In this document: piece by piece, positions 1 through 13,700 of the stretch | Layout of the letters: each line of letters starts with the position of its first letter | Numbering within the stretch: position 1 is the stretch's first letter | NCBI GenBank assembly: GCA_903813345.2 | Contig: CAIIXF020000011.1 | Span: forward strand, 28,882,166-28,946,165 | Reading direction: 5' to 3' | DNA length: 64,000 nt | Source: Owenia fusiformis | Lineage: Eukaryota > Annelida > Polychaeta > Sabellida > Oweniidae | The notes under the pieces: generated by a model | Seen by the model: only the letters and a program-made list of their open reading frames with translations | Databases searched by the model: none | What the model was told of the DNA's origin: nothing | Position numbers and translations under genes: made by a program

Positions 1-1788
1 ATTTAATTTGATAAAAATTTTGTTATTCCTCGAATACATCATGCACTTGATTAATCAAAATATTTATCTCCACATAAAAGTGTGAAAAATACTCTAGATA
101 TTTCATTAATTATTGATCAATTCTAGAATGGGATGCTAGTAACTCTACTAAAAATACTTCATTTTTAATGATAGCTTCTAGTAAGGGGTCAGATCAATAT
201 ATCATTAAGATTGAAGGCTTAAATAAATATAAAGTATATGCAAAGAAATGTCTCAAAAATTGAGTACAGTAATTAATTTTGTTTTTGAGGGTAGACCATT
301 TTTTATGCCATCAACTTTTGCTAAATAAAAGTAGTGAAGAGAGTGAAGATCAATGTTTTAACAAAGTTATAAGAACATTATTTGACACCATTAATATGTT
401 GACCTGACCCATAAGTTACTCTTAAACATGTATTTATTTATAAAGCTATAATAAATATCTTACATTCATATTTTACACTTTATATACAAAATGAAATTGA
501 ACAAATTTCATTGTTCAATAGAAAGACATTTCTTGAAGTTACCTCGAGTTAATAGTACTTTGTATTTGTATGAAAAAAAATGACATAACATTTGATAACA
601 GTTGCAGAATGAAGGCATACACAGCCAATCTCTAACAGTTACCATACAGTGCTGTTTTGGCTAGGGTACTGTTCTGTACGGTAAACTATGGTACTGTACA
701 GTACGGTATCATAGACTCAAACAGTACTGTACAGTATCATACTCTTAATGTACCATATGGTACAGTGATTTCAGAATGTGCATTAAGGTAGGACTGTCTT
801 AGAAAATGCTGAATTCTTTGCACTAATATAATTCCACCTGATGTCAATTTAATTGCACTTGTACATTAAGGTAGCCAGAGTAGGATGCATGTTTGAAATT
901 AATAAACATGGAATCCTGTAAGGCCCTTATAGCTAAGAGTACATATCAGAACATTATTAGCTACAAAATGTTATAAATCCACATTGTAACCATGGATATT
1001 GTAACATCATAATATCGTTGCAGATAATAGGCCTAGAAATTCTTAATTTTACAAAATCTTGTTATGTACCCTGGTTTACTCAGTCTACTTTGCCTACCTT
1101 AATCTGTAAATATCATGTGTATTTAGAACATCATGGATGCATACTTTCTGAAGAAGGAACATAGAGACTGGGTCCCATAATGACATATAGTGTAGTATAT
1201 TAGGTTACAGTTGTACATCTATATATGGGTCCTAATATTGTATGTCCATATAAGAGCCCTTTCCAATATATGTCCATATTTGGTTCCTTTTGAGTTGTAT
1301 GTCCATATTGTGGCTCTATTTTGTTGTATCCTCAACGTGTACAGGCAGGGCTCAAAAGTCCTTATGGGTTACACTCTGTGGATATATATTAGATCTGATG
1401 GTTATTACAAATTACTGCACAAAACGTTGTGATGCTACATGGCACAGCTTTATCCAAATATCATAATATTGTACACAGTTTCGACTGAAAAACAAAAGAT
1501 ACCATATATAAGGTATATTGTGCATGTATTGTCATTGTAGAGAAACATCAAATATTGAATCAAATGACAATCTTTAATGTTATTGATTATTAATTACCTA
1601 ATTGCAAAAATGACTGCACCTAAAGCACCTTGAATGGCAGGAAGATTATTCACCAAGTTTCATTGCTATTTCATCTTTTAAATGCAGATATATGAACATT
1701 AAAAATAGATTAAAAATACCACTGACTCTGTTATGTTAATTCGCATATAGCCATATGAGAAATACTACAAATTGAAATAAAAACTGAC
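1..1788. other. No gene recognised; left edge, downstream of last recognised RPGR exon
   Basis: AT-rich sequence without a convincing exon on either strand. Because the last recognised RPGR exon ends at a good splice donor (1789/1788), this stretch is most likely RPGR intron, with the terminal exon(s) left of the window. It contains a cluster of overlapping TAC/GTAC palindromic words at about 645-775 (repeated TACAGTAC, GTACTGTAC), similar in flavour to the larger TACAG array at 42361-42712. Confidence 0.5.
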
Positions 1789-4700
1789 CTTTTTAGGGGC
1801 ATCCTCTTTTTCATCCTTTTTATCTTTTTCACCTTTTTTCTTCTTGTCCTAAAACAAAATGTCAATTATAATATTTTACTTTAAGTAAAGGAAGCAGAGC
1901 TCTTGCCTCATTTAAATCCTTAATGGTTACTTATGAAATTTCCTAAAATCTCATAAAAACAAGATTTCACTGTTAGTGCAAGTTTAAGATCCAGACTCTG
2001 ATATTTGTTCATATGATAGTGCATGCGCTCTATAATCAAAAGGAGAAATTGTCTTACTTTTTCTTTATTTGCTTTTTCCTCTTCATCTTCTTCATCATCT
2101 TCATCGTCCTCATCTTCTTCATCATCTTTTCCCTTCTTCTTTTTATTGTCTTTGTTATCCTTTTTCTTGTCATCTTTTTTCTTTTTGGAGTCTGATAGTA
2201 AAACACAAATTGTAAGCATAAATGACATTTAAATAATGGTTTGGGAAAACTGCAGGAAGAGTTCATAGTATTTCAAATTGTTGGATTTTAATTTCAAAAA
2301 GGTTTAATATAAGGACGAAATCTGTCATTTTTAACATATTGAGGAAAACATTACAAAATATAACAAGGCATTAACATGCAAAATGTCACTATCTGCCATT
2401 TGTCAAACACCGAATGCCTATTGCTGAACACTAACCACCGAACACCATCCACAAAAAGTTGGAAACTATAACAATATATCACCACTTGTGGATATGGAAA
2501 ACTGTAAATGAGTCCATAGTATTTCAAATTGATTGCTTCACCATGGGAGGTAGCCCATGGTTTCACCTTGCATATGTCAACATTTCATATCATTATTTTT
2601 CATAGTTCTTACCTTTTTTATCTTTTTCCTCCTCTTCCTCATCATCATCATCCTCATCCTCTTCTGATTCCTCAGCTTTCTTTTTACCAAATAAACTAAA
2701 TCCTCCTTTTTTCTTTTTAGTGTCCTTTTTAGTGTCTTTCTTAGTTTCCTTTTTCTTATTGTCTTTTTTATTTTTTATATTTTCCTTTTCAGTCTCTTCA
2801 TCTTCTGATTCCTCCTCTTCTTCCTCTTCTGATTCCTCTGAGTCTTCGATTTTCTTGCCCTTCTGAAAAATTCATATTAAAATACAGCAAGATTTTAATA
2901 TATTTCCCAACATTTTGTGTATCTTTATGCAAAATTATGTTGATCTGTTCATTACAAATCACAAAAAAAGCAATGTTTTTTTACTCTGGTAGCTATGGAT
3001 TCAAAATTTAGCACTGTCTTCAAGGTACTTTGATTTTTAAAAGCTATACTTTTGAGAAAGCTTCATCCTTTTGTGTGTGTGTGTGTATAGATGAAAACGA
3101 TTTCCTCTTTCAAAAGGTTGGGACCACTGCAGCAACCAATCCAGGGCTCAGTAAAACAAACACGTAATCCATAATCAAAGTTCAAACTGAAAATGTCAAC
3201 CCTCATTTTTTATAAAAAATCATCCACGTCTAAGATGGAGATAAAGATAAATGAGAACTTACTTTATTTTTAAGAATTCCTTTTTTCTTATCTTTATCTT
3301 TGTTATTTTTAGATTTCTTGGTATCTTTTTCCTCTTCACTATCTTCTTCACTTTCAAATGTGGTTTTCTTTCCTTTCTTTTTGGCAATTTCTTTCTGTTT
3401 TGACTGAAATAGAAAACATTCATCTTCAAGATAAAGTCTAAATGATCTAAACGGGACAAGGAGATTTAAAATACTGCTTCGCTAAATAAACAAGTTCAAA
3501 AGTGCTTGGATTCTTGCCTGAAAGAACCTTAAAAAAGTACAATGTACACGACTACGTGTGTATGCATATTGAGACTTAACACAAATAATCTTAAACCAAG
3601 TGTCTAAACCACCTGACTATACTCTCTACATCATGCACACTGTGTTTATTGGGAGATCAATATGTTTTTAATAGAATAAACAGACACTCCTGACCTTTTG
3701 TTTGATGATTCCTTGACCTTACCTTTTTCTTAATATTCATAATATTATGCTTTATCATGTAAGGGTATTGGCATAACCATCAGAAATGATGTCATCTGTT
3801 ATCCCTACTATATGTACTTTATATAATTACATGTATGTTATTAAGAAATAAAATGAATTGAATTGACAAATCATTTATTTCCTTATGAGTGCCTACCTTA
3901 AACTTTGACTCTAAATCATCCTCTTCTTCACTGTCTTCTTCTTCCGATTCTTCTTCTTCCTTCTTATCATTCATGGAAGTCTGTAAACACAGAGAATCAT
4001 CCCAGCTCAGTTTGGAGATTCAGTATTTTAAGGGAAATCAACATGCAGAACTGCTTCATTTTCGCAATAACATTTTAGAGGTCTACCATATAATTCAATG
4101 ATTATAAAATCAAAGAACATGTTTACTAAAATTAGCATATCATATAGAGATTATGTGTTTTATTTGATTATTTTATTCTTCATATTTATCTCTCAAGCCA
4201 TACATCTAGTAAAACAAATCGTTACACAACAATACTAATAATAGTACAAACATGTAAATATGGAAAGGCGGTGACGCTGCTTGGTAATCAATCAAAATTA
4301 ACATTAACATCACAAATGTACCCGAAAGACTAAACTCAACAAGATTTTGTCCTGCCAATCTGTCCGGCAAACTGATATAGCACCTGAGTGTGCAATAAAA
4401 TTCAAAAGTAAATATAGTATGAGCAACGACTTTCATAATAGTACATAAACTCAAAGTTTGTTGAGCAAGTTACATACCGAGTTAAGTTTTTTATTGAGCT
4501 TTCTGATTTCATGATCATCTGGAGAAAATGTGCGGGTATGGTTAGGTCCCTTGGCTAGTATGTGTCGCTATAAATACAAAAATAAATAAATAAAAGAACA
4601 TAGTACAAATTACGACAAAAGTTCACTGTGCACAGACTCTTATCTGTTATCCCATATGTTGTGTTACTAGTAACTAGCCTATATATTACAAGTACATTTT

Positions 4701-7700
4701 GAAAATGCAAGATTTTCATTTTTATCCATTAGCAATAATGCATTGATCAATATTTTGACATAATTTTGTATCATTTTGAATTTCTTGTCATTCATGCATT
4801 TTACAGCATGAAAGAGAACATCTAGTAAAATAGAGATATGAACTCTTGGAATAAAAAACAAAACAATCAGACAACGATATTACACTTCTACACATTTACA
4901 ATCTATAAAGTATCTATTAAATAAATCTACCATTTGTCTCTTATGAGCACACAGTTCCAATGAGTGCACATGCAACTTATGTTGAATATGTTCTCAAGAA
5001 AACACAAAGTATAATGCATTAGTTAGGGAATACAGAAAATTTTATTCTGTTCATTGTTAAAAGAATGAAATCGTATAGCGATTGATGTCTTTGGCAATGG
5101 CCAGAATAAAATCTTTCTAAATCTTTCGTATATGTGCTAATTAAAATCTCTCTAACCCTTTTAAATTTCAACTTGGAAACCACTGTGTGCTCATTAGGAG
5201 AATATGGTATTACAAATTTTAAACATTGGGGGTTCTGTTCTTAAAACAAAGGCTTTCAGTGCTACATATAATATATGAGTCAAGGTAGTGGGGAAGGAAG
5301 TTATGATAGTCTTTAACAAATGATAGTACATACGTGTATTGTAATGGAAAGGAAGTGGGGGTCATTATCTATATTTGAGACAGATTAACTAAAGAAGAAA
5401 AGATATAAGAATAAAACAGAATCATAATCGATAGGATCATATACAGTCTACAGAAGGAGGGCTGGTCTATGTTATTGAATTTTGGCCACCATCTTGAATG
5501 ATACTAACTGCAGTTAGACTCATCCAGCTGTGGAAGTTGGAACAGTGAGTTATGAGTAGGAATAAAACAGAATCATAATCAATAGGATCATATACAGTCT
5601 ACAGAAGGAGGGCTGGTCTATGTTATGGACTTACTCCCTCCACACCAGGTTTTGGTTTTGTTTTGTCTTGCTTAGTTTTTGCAGCTATATTAGATTTTCC
5701 ACCAGCCTTATCCTTGGTCTATAAGCATGCATTAAACCAATCATAAATTTTGAACTGAGAAACGGATTTGTTTAGAAATTAACATATAAGAATAACAATT
5801 ATAATACTGCAAGATGGATCAGGGGCCTAATCTTTTCATAAATAATATGTTTGGCTTTGATAAAACTAGATAACAAATCTATCAGGAGTTCTTACATTCT
5901 GAAATATGTGAGGATCCTGACCTCAATTTAAAACAAAACAAAACAAGCATATCACCTCTGACTGTGTTATTATAAAAACCTAGCTATGCGGTAATTAACA
6001 TTAAAAAAATTAACTCCAGATGACTTTTAAAGTCATGAATGATAGATGACAACGAATGATAAAAACATTTTTTAACTTAACACAGGGTCTTTAAATTTTC
6101 TATGTACTCTACTAGGCTGCAATAATACAAATATCACGTTCTAATTTTTCCCACTTTGCCAAAATTAATACTCACTCTGTTAAGAGGTTCCTCATCTTCA
6201 GTATCTTCCTCCTCTGAATCTTCAGGGGTCACTGATACCTCACTTTCATCATCATCTTCATCATCCTCGTCTTCATCTTTCGCTGGTTTCTTATCTGCAA
6301 ATAGAGTTTCAATGATGGAACTTTTGTAACAAGAAAATATCAACTTTATTTTAAAAAACAACATTTCTTACACAAGGCATTAACATGTAAAATGTCACCA
6401 CCTAACATTTGTTACAGACATCAACCAGTAAACACTAATTAGTGCCAAACATCAACCATCAAACGCTGAAAACTGTCCACAAAAAAAGTTGGAGACTATA
6501 ACAATATGTCACCACTTGTGGTAGTGACACAACAACATCTCCAACTGGAGTTTTCATTCACCAATATCAAATGAAACAATCCGATGTAGCAAAATGCCCG
6601 AAGAGTTCAATGACTTTATTGAGGTAACTCTCTTAATTTAGGACAAATTGTACCTCAAAAGCAGCTACAATTGAATGAATTCCTCACTTAATTGATCATG
6701 ACCATGACAAATGTTAAGAAAACCTTTAAATGTAGACACCTGCACCTGCTAACACTGGTCCAAGAGGTATTCACAGTTTTATTGTACTTTGTAAGAATGC
6801 TGACTGTTTTATTCCATTGCAAGAATATAAATTCATTCTTACCATCATTTTTGATAGGAGCAAGTGTCCCTCTCTGGAATGGGTCACTTCGTTTGGCAGG
6901 AATTGGTTGAGTTTGGCCTAAAGGTGGCCCTCCTAAGGGTGGTAGTGCTCGAGAGCCACCTAGTGGTGGCAATGTGCGATTCAGCTTTAGAGGTTCCTAA
7001 ATGAATATATTGCAAACAATGTAATTCATGAAGTAAAGAGAGTTTGAGGGAATGTGTCAGTGTAAGAAGTTAATATGGTTTCAAAATTAACCAGGCTATT
7101 TTCAAATAACAGTGAGATGTGAAATTGCAAAATATACATTTATTGCACATGAAATACAATACCTTTTTAATATTCAGAGCATTTGGGTCTTACTAAATGG
7201 AATCAGTTACTTGGCTTTTCAAACTTTGCAAACTAACATAAACTGGAAAGGTAAACACTGGAAATGGGGTCTAAGGTGTTCCTCATATATGATCACATTA
7301 AGTTGAATGAAATGTTAGAATATTCCTTATATAGTAAGGTTTTATCAAGGAATAAAAGATCTGTTATTGCTAGAATTCAATCAGGTACTCTTCATCTCAA
7401 CACAGAAACTGTTCTATATGAAGGCCTTGCTGTTGAACAATTATGTGAGGAATGTAAAAATGGACATATAAAATCTGAGAAACATTTTCTTCTAGATTGC
7501 TCTTGTTACAAAGATTTGAGAAAAACAATAATCAGGCCCCTATGTTTCATGATAATCAAGATTTGTTGAAACAGCTTATTTCAAAGAAAAATTATGTAAA
7601 ACTTACAGCAAAATTCATAATATCAGCTCTTGAAAAATGACAAAAAATTGTATAAATAACACATTGTAATTATACATATGTATTTGTAACTAAGCCTGAT

Positions 7701-7731
7701 AAGGCTGGGTGTCGATTATGGTGCATGGCAC

Positions 7732-7762
<31 letters not shown>

Positions 7763-10700
7763 GTATTTTACACAATTTCCCACTACATTTTTATGATAAA
7801 ATAAAGCAATAAAACAAACCTCTTTCCGTCTCCGTCTGTTCCTTGCAGCCGTCATACTGCTAGATAGGTCAATGTCATCTCTGCCCCGACTGTTCCAGGA
7901 GTTCTTCAAATTTGTCTGCTCCTCCTCCTCCTCTTCTGAAGAGCTTATCTCACCATTTTCTGACTGCTTTTTGTGAGCAAGGGCTAACATGTGACATCCA
8001 CCACAGGATACCTGGATCAGGAAATTAAAAGTCAAGAATTCATAATAGATAATCAGCTATACTTTGATTCCATCTGAAGCTTTCAACCATAAATCCTTTC
8101 TCATGTACATGTATTAGACAAATAGATAATATCCCACCACCTGTCACAACCTGGTTGGAAATACAAAAGTGTCATCATTTGCTGAAAACAATGACAATGG
8201 ACACCATTTTGCCATTCCAAAAAAAACTTGTGACTTCAATAATACATCACTCTTGTGAGTTGTGAAATAATAATGATTTACTCACACTTTCTACGTCAAA
8301 ATGTTTAAATCGTGAGACTCTGCATGGTTTAAATTGATTAGCAAAGTTTTCAGCACCAAGTCCTAGTTTCCCATGGCGACCATCACCGAATGTGAATAAC
8401 TGACCAGTATCTGAAACAGAAAAACAATAATAAGTTAGAGATCTAGGAGAAGACCTTTGTTTTATTGTTATTCCATGCCTTCTGAATCCCACACTGTTCG
8501 TTTAATAAACTTGAAAAATGGTCATATCATCTGTGTAAAAGGACAGCACAGTAAAACCTGTCTAAATAGAACAACTTTGCTACCTCTAAAAAGTGTTCCA
8601 CTTGGAAGATGTTCCACTAATAGAGGTTCATTTAACAGTAAGTCAGTTTGTATTTGGACTCTAAAAAGTGTTCTACTGTTCCCCTGTTAGAGGTGTTCCA
8701 CTTTACAGGTTCCTCTATATCTACAAAATCTTTCAAGAAGTAATATTTTTATCAAGTAAAAGGTGATTTGTACAGCATCAATGCTTTGCGATAGAAAAGT
8801 GGAAAAGGTCTTAATATTGACATTGGATTATTGAAATGACTTGAATTTGTACCTGTTATGACTGCTGTATGACTTTCTCCACAATAAATTGCAATTATTT
8901 TTTCTGTTCTAAGATTTGAGACCATGGTTGGTTCTGGTGTATTGAGCAGCATTGTTCCATGACCTAACTGTCCATTGGGGCCATCTCCAAATGTATAGAC
9001 ATGACCTTTCTCTGCAAAGTAAACAAAATGACAGGTCTTTCTCTTATGCTTCTAGCAATCTTGCTATTTAAGTTTTGTCTCCTAATGTAAAGAATATTAT
9101 AAATTTTAAAATTTTACAAAACTATTTTGCCTGAAGTTCAACTTACCTGTTAAGGCTACCGTGTGAGATCCACCACAAGCTACTGAGATCACTTTATCTT
9201 TTATTGCAGTGACGTGTTGTGGGGTTGTGTTATTGCCATCCTGCCCCAGTTTACCACCATCACTCTCTCCAAATGTCCACAGCTTCCCATCAGCTGAAAA
9301 CAGCAAAATACAAGGTCCGTCAATAAATTCTGAGAAAAAGATTCTTATATGGAGTTTTGGGACTTTTTATTTAATCAAATGTTCATAGATCATATTGAAT
9401 AATGGCACAGACTGGAGTTCTAATTTTAGGTCATAAAAGATTTATGTTTGTATAAATATTAGCACTTAACGAAACTGATCTAGTACAATGAACCAGTGCT
9501 ATACTAGATCTATACAAAGTACTACTACATGAACATGTACCTGTAACAACCGCAGTGTGATAATAGCCACATGAGACGCATGTGACATCCTCTATAAACT
9601 CAAGTAATGTTGGTGTTGTCAGCACATCATCGTCTACCTCCCCTAGGCCTAGCTGACCTTCACTATTACCTCCCCACACATACACTTCACCTGAATCTAG
9701 AAATACAAACAAGATAGGTTTATGACAAAGCAATTATGTTGACAAAAAAGCAGGTTCTATGACAATATGGCAAAACAGACAATAATTTAACAAGACTGTA
9801 TGACAAAGAAAGCTGTATCTAGGCAAAATGTATGACAAGGCAATTACAATGTAGAGCTATGTATTATTAGGCTAGATGCATTCCTAACTAATGTGAGATT
9901 GATTCCATTTATAATTGCAATTCAACAGAGCAAATCAGGAACATTGAGTGATTTATAAGTAAATAACTTATTAACATGTAGATCACAGGAACAAAAAAAT
10001 TGGCAGATCCCTAACTTATTTCCACTACAGTAAGTACACTCACCTGTTAATGCGCAACAATGATCGGTTCCAGCCGATAATTGCTTTATATCGTAATCTA
10101 TACCAATTATTTCCACTGGTATGTTAGAGGAAGGGGAGTCTTCTAAGCATAGCTGACCCTCTCCATTAGCACCAAAACCAAAAAGTTTACCACTTTCTGA
10201 AATAAACAATTGTAACACATAAATACAAGGCATTAACATGCAAAATGTCAGCACCTGCCATTTGTTACAGATGCCGACCACCGAACACCTTCCACAACAA
10301 GGCACAGGACGTGAACGAGATCACACCATCAAATAGGCAGACACTATAAACCAGGAAAACTGTTCTCCTATTATGTTTACAAATTTCAAGAACAAGAAAA
10401 CAAGATGGCTGCCCAAAAGTTAATCAGCTCTAGTACTTGATATCCTCTATCATTTGTGTAAAGGATCTTGTACACCTGCCATTATGATCTCCCCATGAAC
10501 AAAATGAATCATTTTTAGGTGTAATATAAAGAATACAATGTTACATAATACTTTGGAAAATATTTAAGCGTTTGGCCCCACATGGGCTGAGGTTGGGGTC
10601 ATTAAGTTCAGCAAGGGTGTATTGACTTGACATTGGATGTGTTCTATTGACTTAACATGTGGATACCATCAGATTCCAATGGAGGCCATTGGTTTCTATT

Positions 10701-13700
10701 GATTTTCACAAAAATACCTAAAATACACTATGACCTGAATCGATTGCAAATTAAATAATTTCACAATATGACACAAATGGTATTTCAGATCAGATGTGCA
10801 AATATAAAGTTTGCAATCGATTCAGGTCATACTTCAAATTAAAAGATTATTCATTTTTTTCATCATTTTTTTCCTACAAAATGGCTATAGAAAAATGCTT
10901 CAAAAGCAACTTTTACACTTATGAAATCCCATACAACTTTGTAAATCCAAAGATTATACTGTTATGATTCATTAATTAATAACATATTTTGATAAGATGT
11001 AGGGATGTGTAGGATGCAAATGGATTTTGACAGACACAAAAAGACTTCCTGGTTTGGCATCTCTACCCCTGTACACTTTATGATTGAATATTGCCCTAAA
11101 AAGTGGCCCATTCATCAATACAGTGCTGAATATAGGTCAACAAGATACTAGTGTACATATAAATGTAATAATAAAAGCAGTATATTTATTTTGAAAAATC
11201 AGATGAATTTATTTTTGTTCATGGGGAGATCATAACGGCAGGTGTACAAGATCCTTTGAAGGAAATCCGATGAGCGGTTTTCCTGAAATGGCGATGACAA
11301 GATTTTTCGAAAAACCTTCAAAATGGCCACCAGAAAACAAGATGGCCGTCCAAAAGTTAATCAGCTCTAGTACTTGATATCCTCTATCATGTGTGTAAAT
11401 TTGAAGGAAATCCAATGAGCGGTTTTCCTGAAATGGCGATGACAAGATTTTTCGAAAAACCTTCAAAATGGCCACCAGAAAACAAGATGGCCGCCCAAAA
11501 GTTAATCAGCTCTAGAACTTGATATCCTCTATCATGTGTGTAAATTTGAAGGAAATCCGATGAGCGGATTTTCTGAAATGGCGATGACAAGATTTTTCGA
11601 AAAATCTTCAAAATGGCTGCCAGAAAACAAGATGGCCACCCAAAAGTTAATCAGCTCTAGTACTTGATATCCTCTATCATTTGTGTAAATTTGAAGGAAA
11701 TCCAATGAGCGGTTTTCCTGAAATGGCGATGACAAGATTTTTCGAAAAACCTTCAAAATGGCCGCCAGAAAACAAGATGGCCACCTAAAAGTTAATCAGC
11801 TCTAGTACTTCATATGCTCTATCATCTCTGCGAATTTGGAGAAAATCTGATGAGCAGTTTTCCTTAAACGGCGATGACAAAAAGCAGGACGATCACGATC
11901 ACGACCACGACCACGATCACGATCACGACCACGATCACGATCACGACCACGATCACGACCAGTATGACGACTATATCCCACCGATGGTGTGATAAAAAAG
12001 TCTGAGACTATAACAATATGTCAGAACTAATCGTGGTGAGATAAAAACCTTATTAAAATTGTAAAGAGACCACTGAACAAGATTATAGTAGATGTAATCC
12101 TGTATAATCCAGAATTTAAAAAATATATTATTTTAATTATATCATTTATGTCCTGACGGTCCAAAAATACTCATTGGCTGTTCCATCTCCCTCCCAGCAC
12201 AAGTTTTATCATTATGACTTATGATATAACTCTGACATTGTCACAGTCAAAAGAAATGCCATTCTCCATGTTAAGAAGTAAGTAAAGGTAATATGATTAA
12301 TTTCCTCTTTACTATGATAGAATCAATAGAATTATGATGAAGTTAATTACTGTAGATGAATAGTGTGGAAGTATTTAGTTCTTTATAGACTGAATATAGG
12401 GATCAGCCATTGCCTCCTCCTAATGGAACCTCTGCAATTAACCATAATAGAGTTTTGATTTAGAAAGGCTGAAGTTCTGCTTGAATGGCTGTACCTGCAG
12501 GCCCGTAAGACACTTTTCTCCAAGGGGGGTGCGGTTTTTAGCTTACTAAAGAGAATATAAAATTGTCATTTTTTTGCCGCGTAAATCAAATCGCGTAAAA
12601 CAGAGGGGGGGGGGTCAGTTACTCCCTATATTGGTCTGGAATTAACAAATGCAACTTCCAAACGTGCCAATTGTTTTGTGGGGGGTGTGAAGTGGTCCAC
12701 TCCCTATAGAAAATTTTAGTTTTGAGATGCTATTTTGTGCTTTCTGGGCACTTTCAAAGTGTAAGTTTCTAAGTAGTACGCCACCACCACGGGAATAAGA
12801 GTTGAGTGAATAAAAAACCGAGCATTCAGGGGGGTCTGGGGGTTCTCCCCCAGGAAAATTGTGAAATTTGGTTGTATTTGGAGCGAATTTGCAACCATCT
12901 GGTACGCCTGTGCGTTATGAGTCAATACGAAAAATGTGAATTTTTTCAAATTCTTTTGGGGGTGTCAAAGGGGATGAGAGGGTGAAGTGGGGTGGGGTGC
13001 CAGTAGGGGAGCAAGGGGTTGTCCCCCAGAAACATTGACCATATCAAGGTGCTATTTGATGATGTCTGGGCACTTAAAAAATGTCTGAGACAATACATGA
13101 AATTCAGAATATTTTCTTTTGTTTTGTGGGGGATGTGAGGGGTGGCTAACTCTCCTAGAAAATTTTACAATTTAAAGATGATATTTGGTGCTTCTGGGCA
13201 CTTTTAAAGTGTATTAGTCAATAAAAACATTGAAAAACAATCACATTTTTTTTCAAATTTTGGGGGTGTCAAAGGGGGGGGGAGGGGTGCCACAGGGGGA
13301 GGTGGGGCTGGGGTGCCAGAGGGGGAGCAAGTGTTTGTCCCCCATATCAAAATTTACAATATCAAGATGCTATTCGATGAAGTTTGGGCACTTTAAAAGT
13401 GTCTGTGCCTAAAAGTGCCTATTTCCCAAGAAAATTTTACAATTTTAAGATGCTATTTGGTGCTTTCTAGGCACTTTCAAAGGGTATGAGTCAATAAAAA
13501 AATTTGAAAAATCTCAATTTCTTTTTTTGGGGGGGGGGGGGGGTGTTAAGGGAGGGAGGCTGCCAGAGGGGGAGGTGGAGTGGGGATGCCAGAGGGCGAG
13601 TAAGTGTTAGTGTTCCAGAATCATTAACTTTATCAAGGAGCTATTTGATGATGTCTGGGCAATTTAAAAGTGTCTGACAAATTCAGAATTTTTCCATTCT

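Larger units (their letters stand above)
1789..6996 (-). other. RPGR: RPGR charged tail exons (exons 11-19)
   Basis: Exon 11 (6996-6843) is Pro/Gly/Leu-rich with two PPLGG repeats and a basic [11 protein letters not shown] stretch. Exons 12-19 are almost pure K/E/D/S runs, for example [12 protein letters not shown] and [14 protein letters not shown]. Exons 13-16 (84, 90, 84, 141 bp) and 19 (60 bp) are phase 0 at both ends, so any could be skipped without a frameshift. The acidic clusters resemble possible polyglutamylation substrates, but the typical vertebrate GEEEG repeat is not seen. Purine-rich coding strand throughout. In vertebrates the equivalent tail is one large purine-rich exon; here it is spread over at least eight. 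Confidence 0.85.
10226..12043 (+). mobile_element. Helentron/pearl-like element, copy 3, with expanded minisatellite core
   Basis: The left end (10226, AAGGCATTAACATGCAAAA) and right end (about 12003-12043, GAGACTATAACAATATGTCA then a decayed hairpin GTGGTGAGATA) match the family's 5' and 3' ends. Between them lie 1.7 kb of 145-bp tandem repeats, a nested 792-bp inverted-repeat element and a hexamer microsatellite. Lies in RPGR intron 4, just upstream of exon 5. Confidence 0.55.

Noticed and set aside
2013-2266. Poly-Ser, poly-Phe and Lys/Arg-rich open frames on both strands
   Set aside because: Shadow frames of RPGR exon 18, whose correct frame is fixed by phase from exon 17 and reads K/D/E-rich.
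11230-11756. Three overlapping minus-strand open frames with near-identical proteins
   Set aside because: They are translations of the 145-bp tandem repeat and shift in step with it; no family match, no splice or start context.
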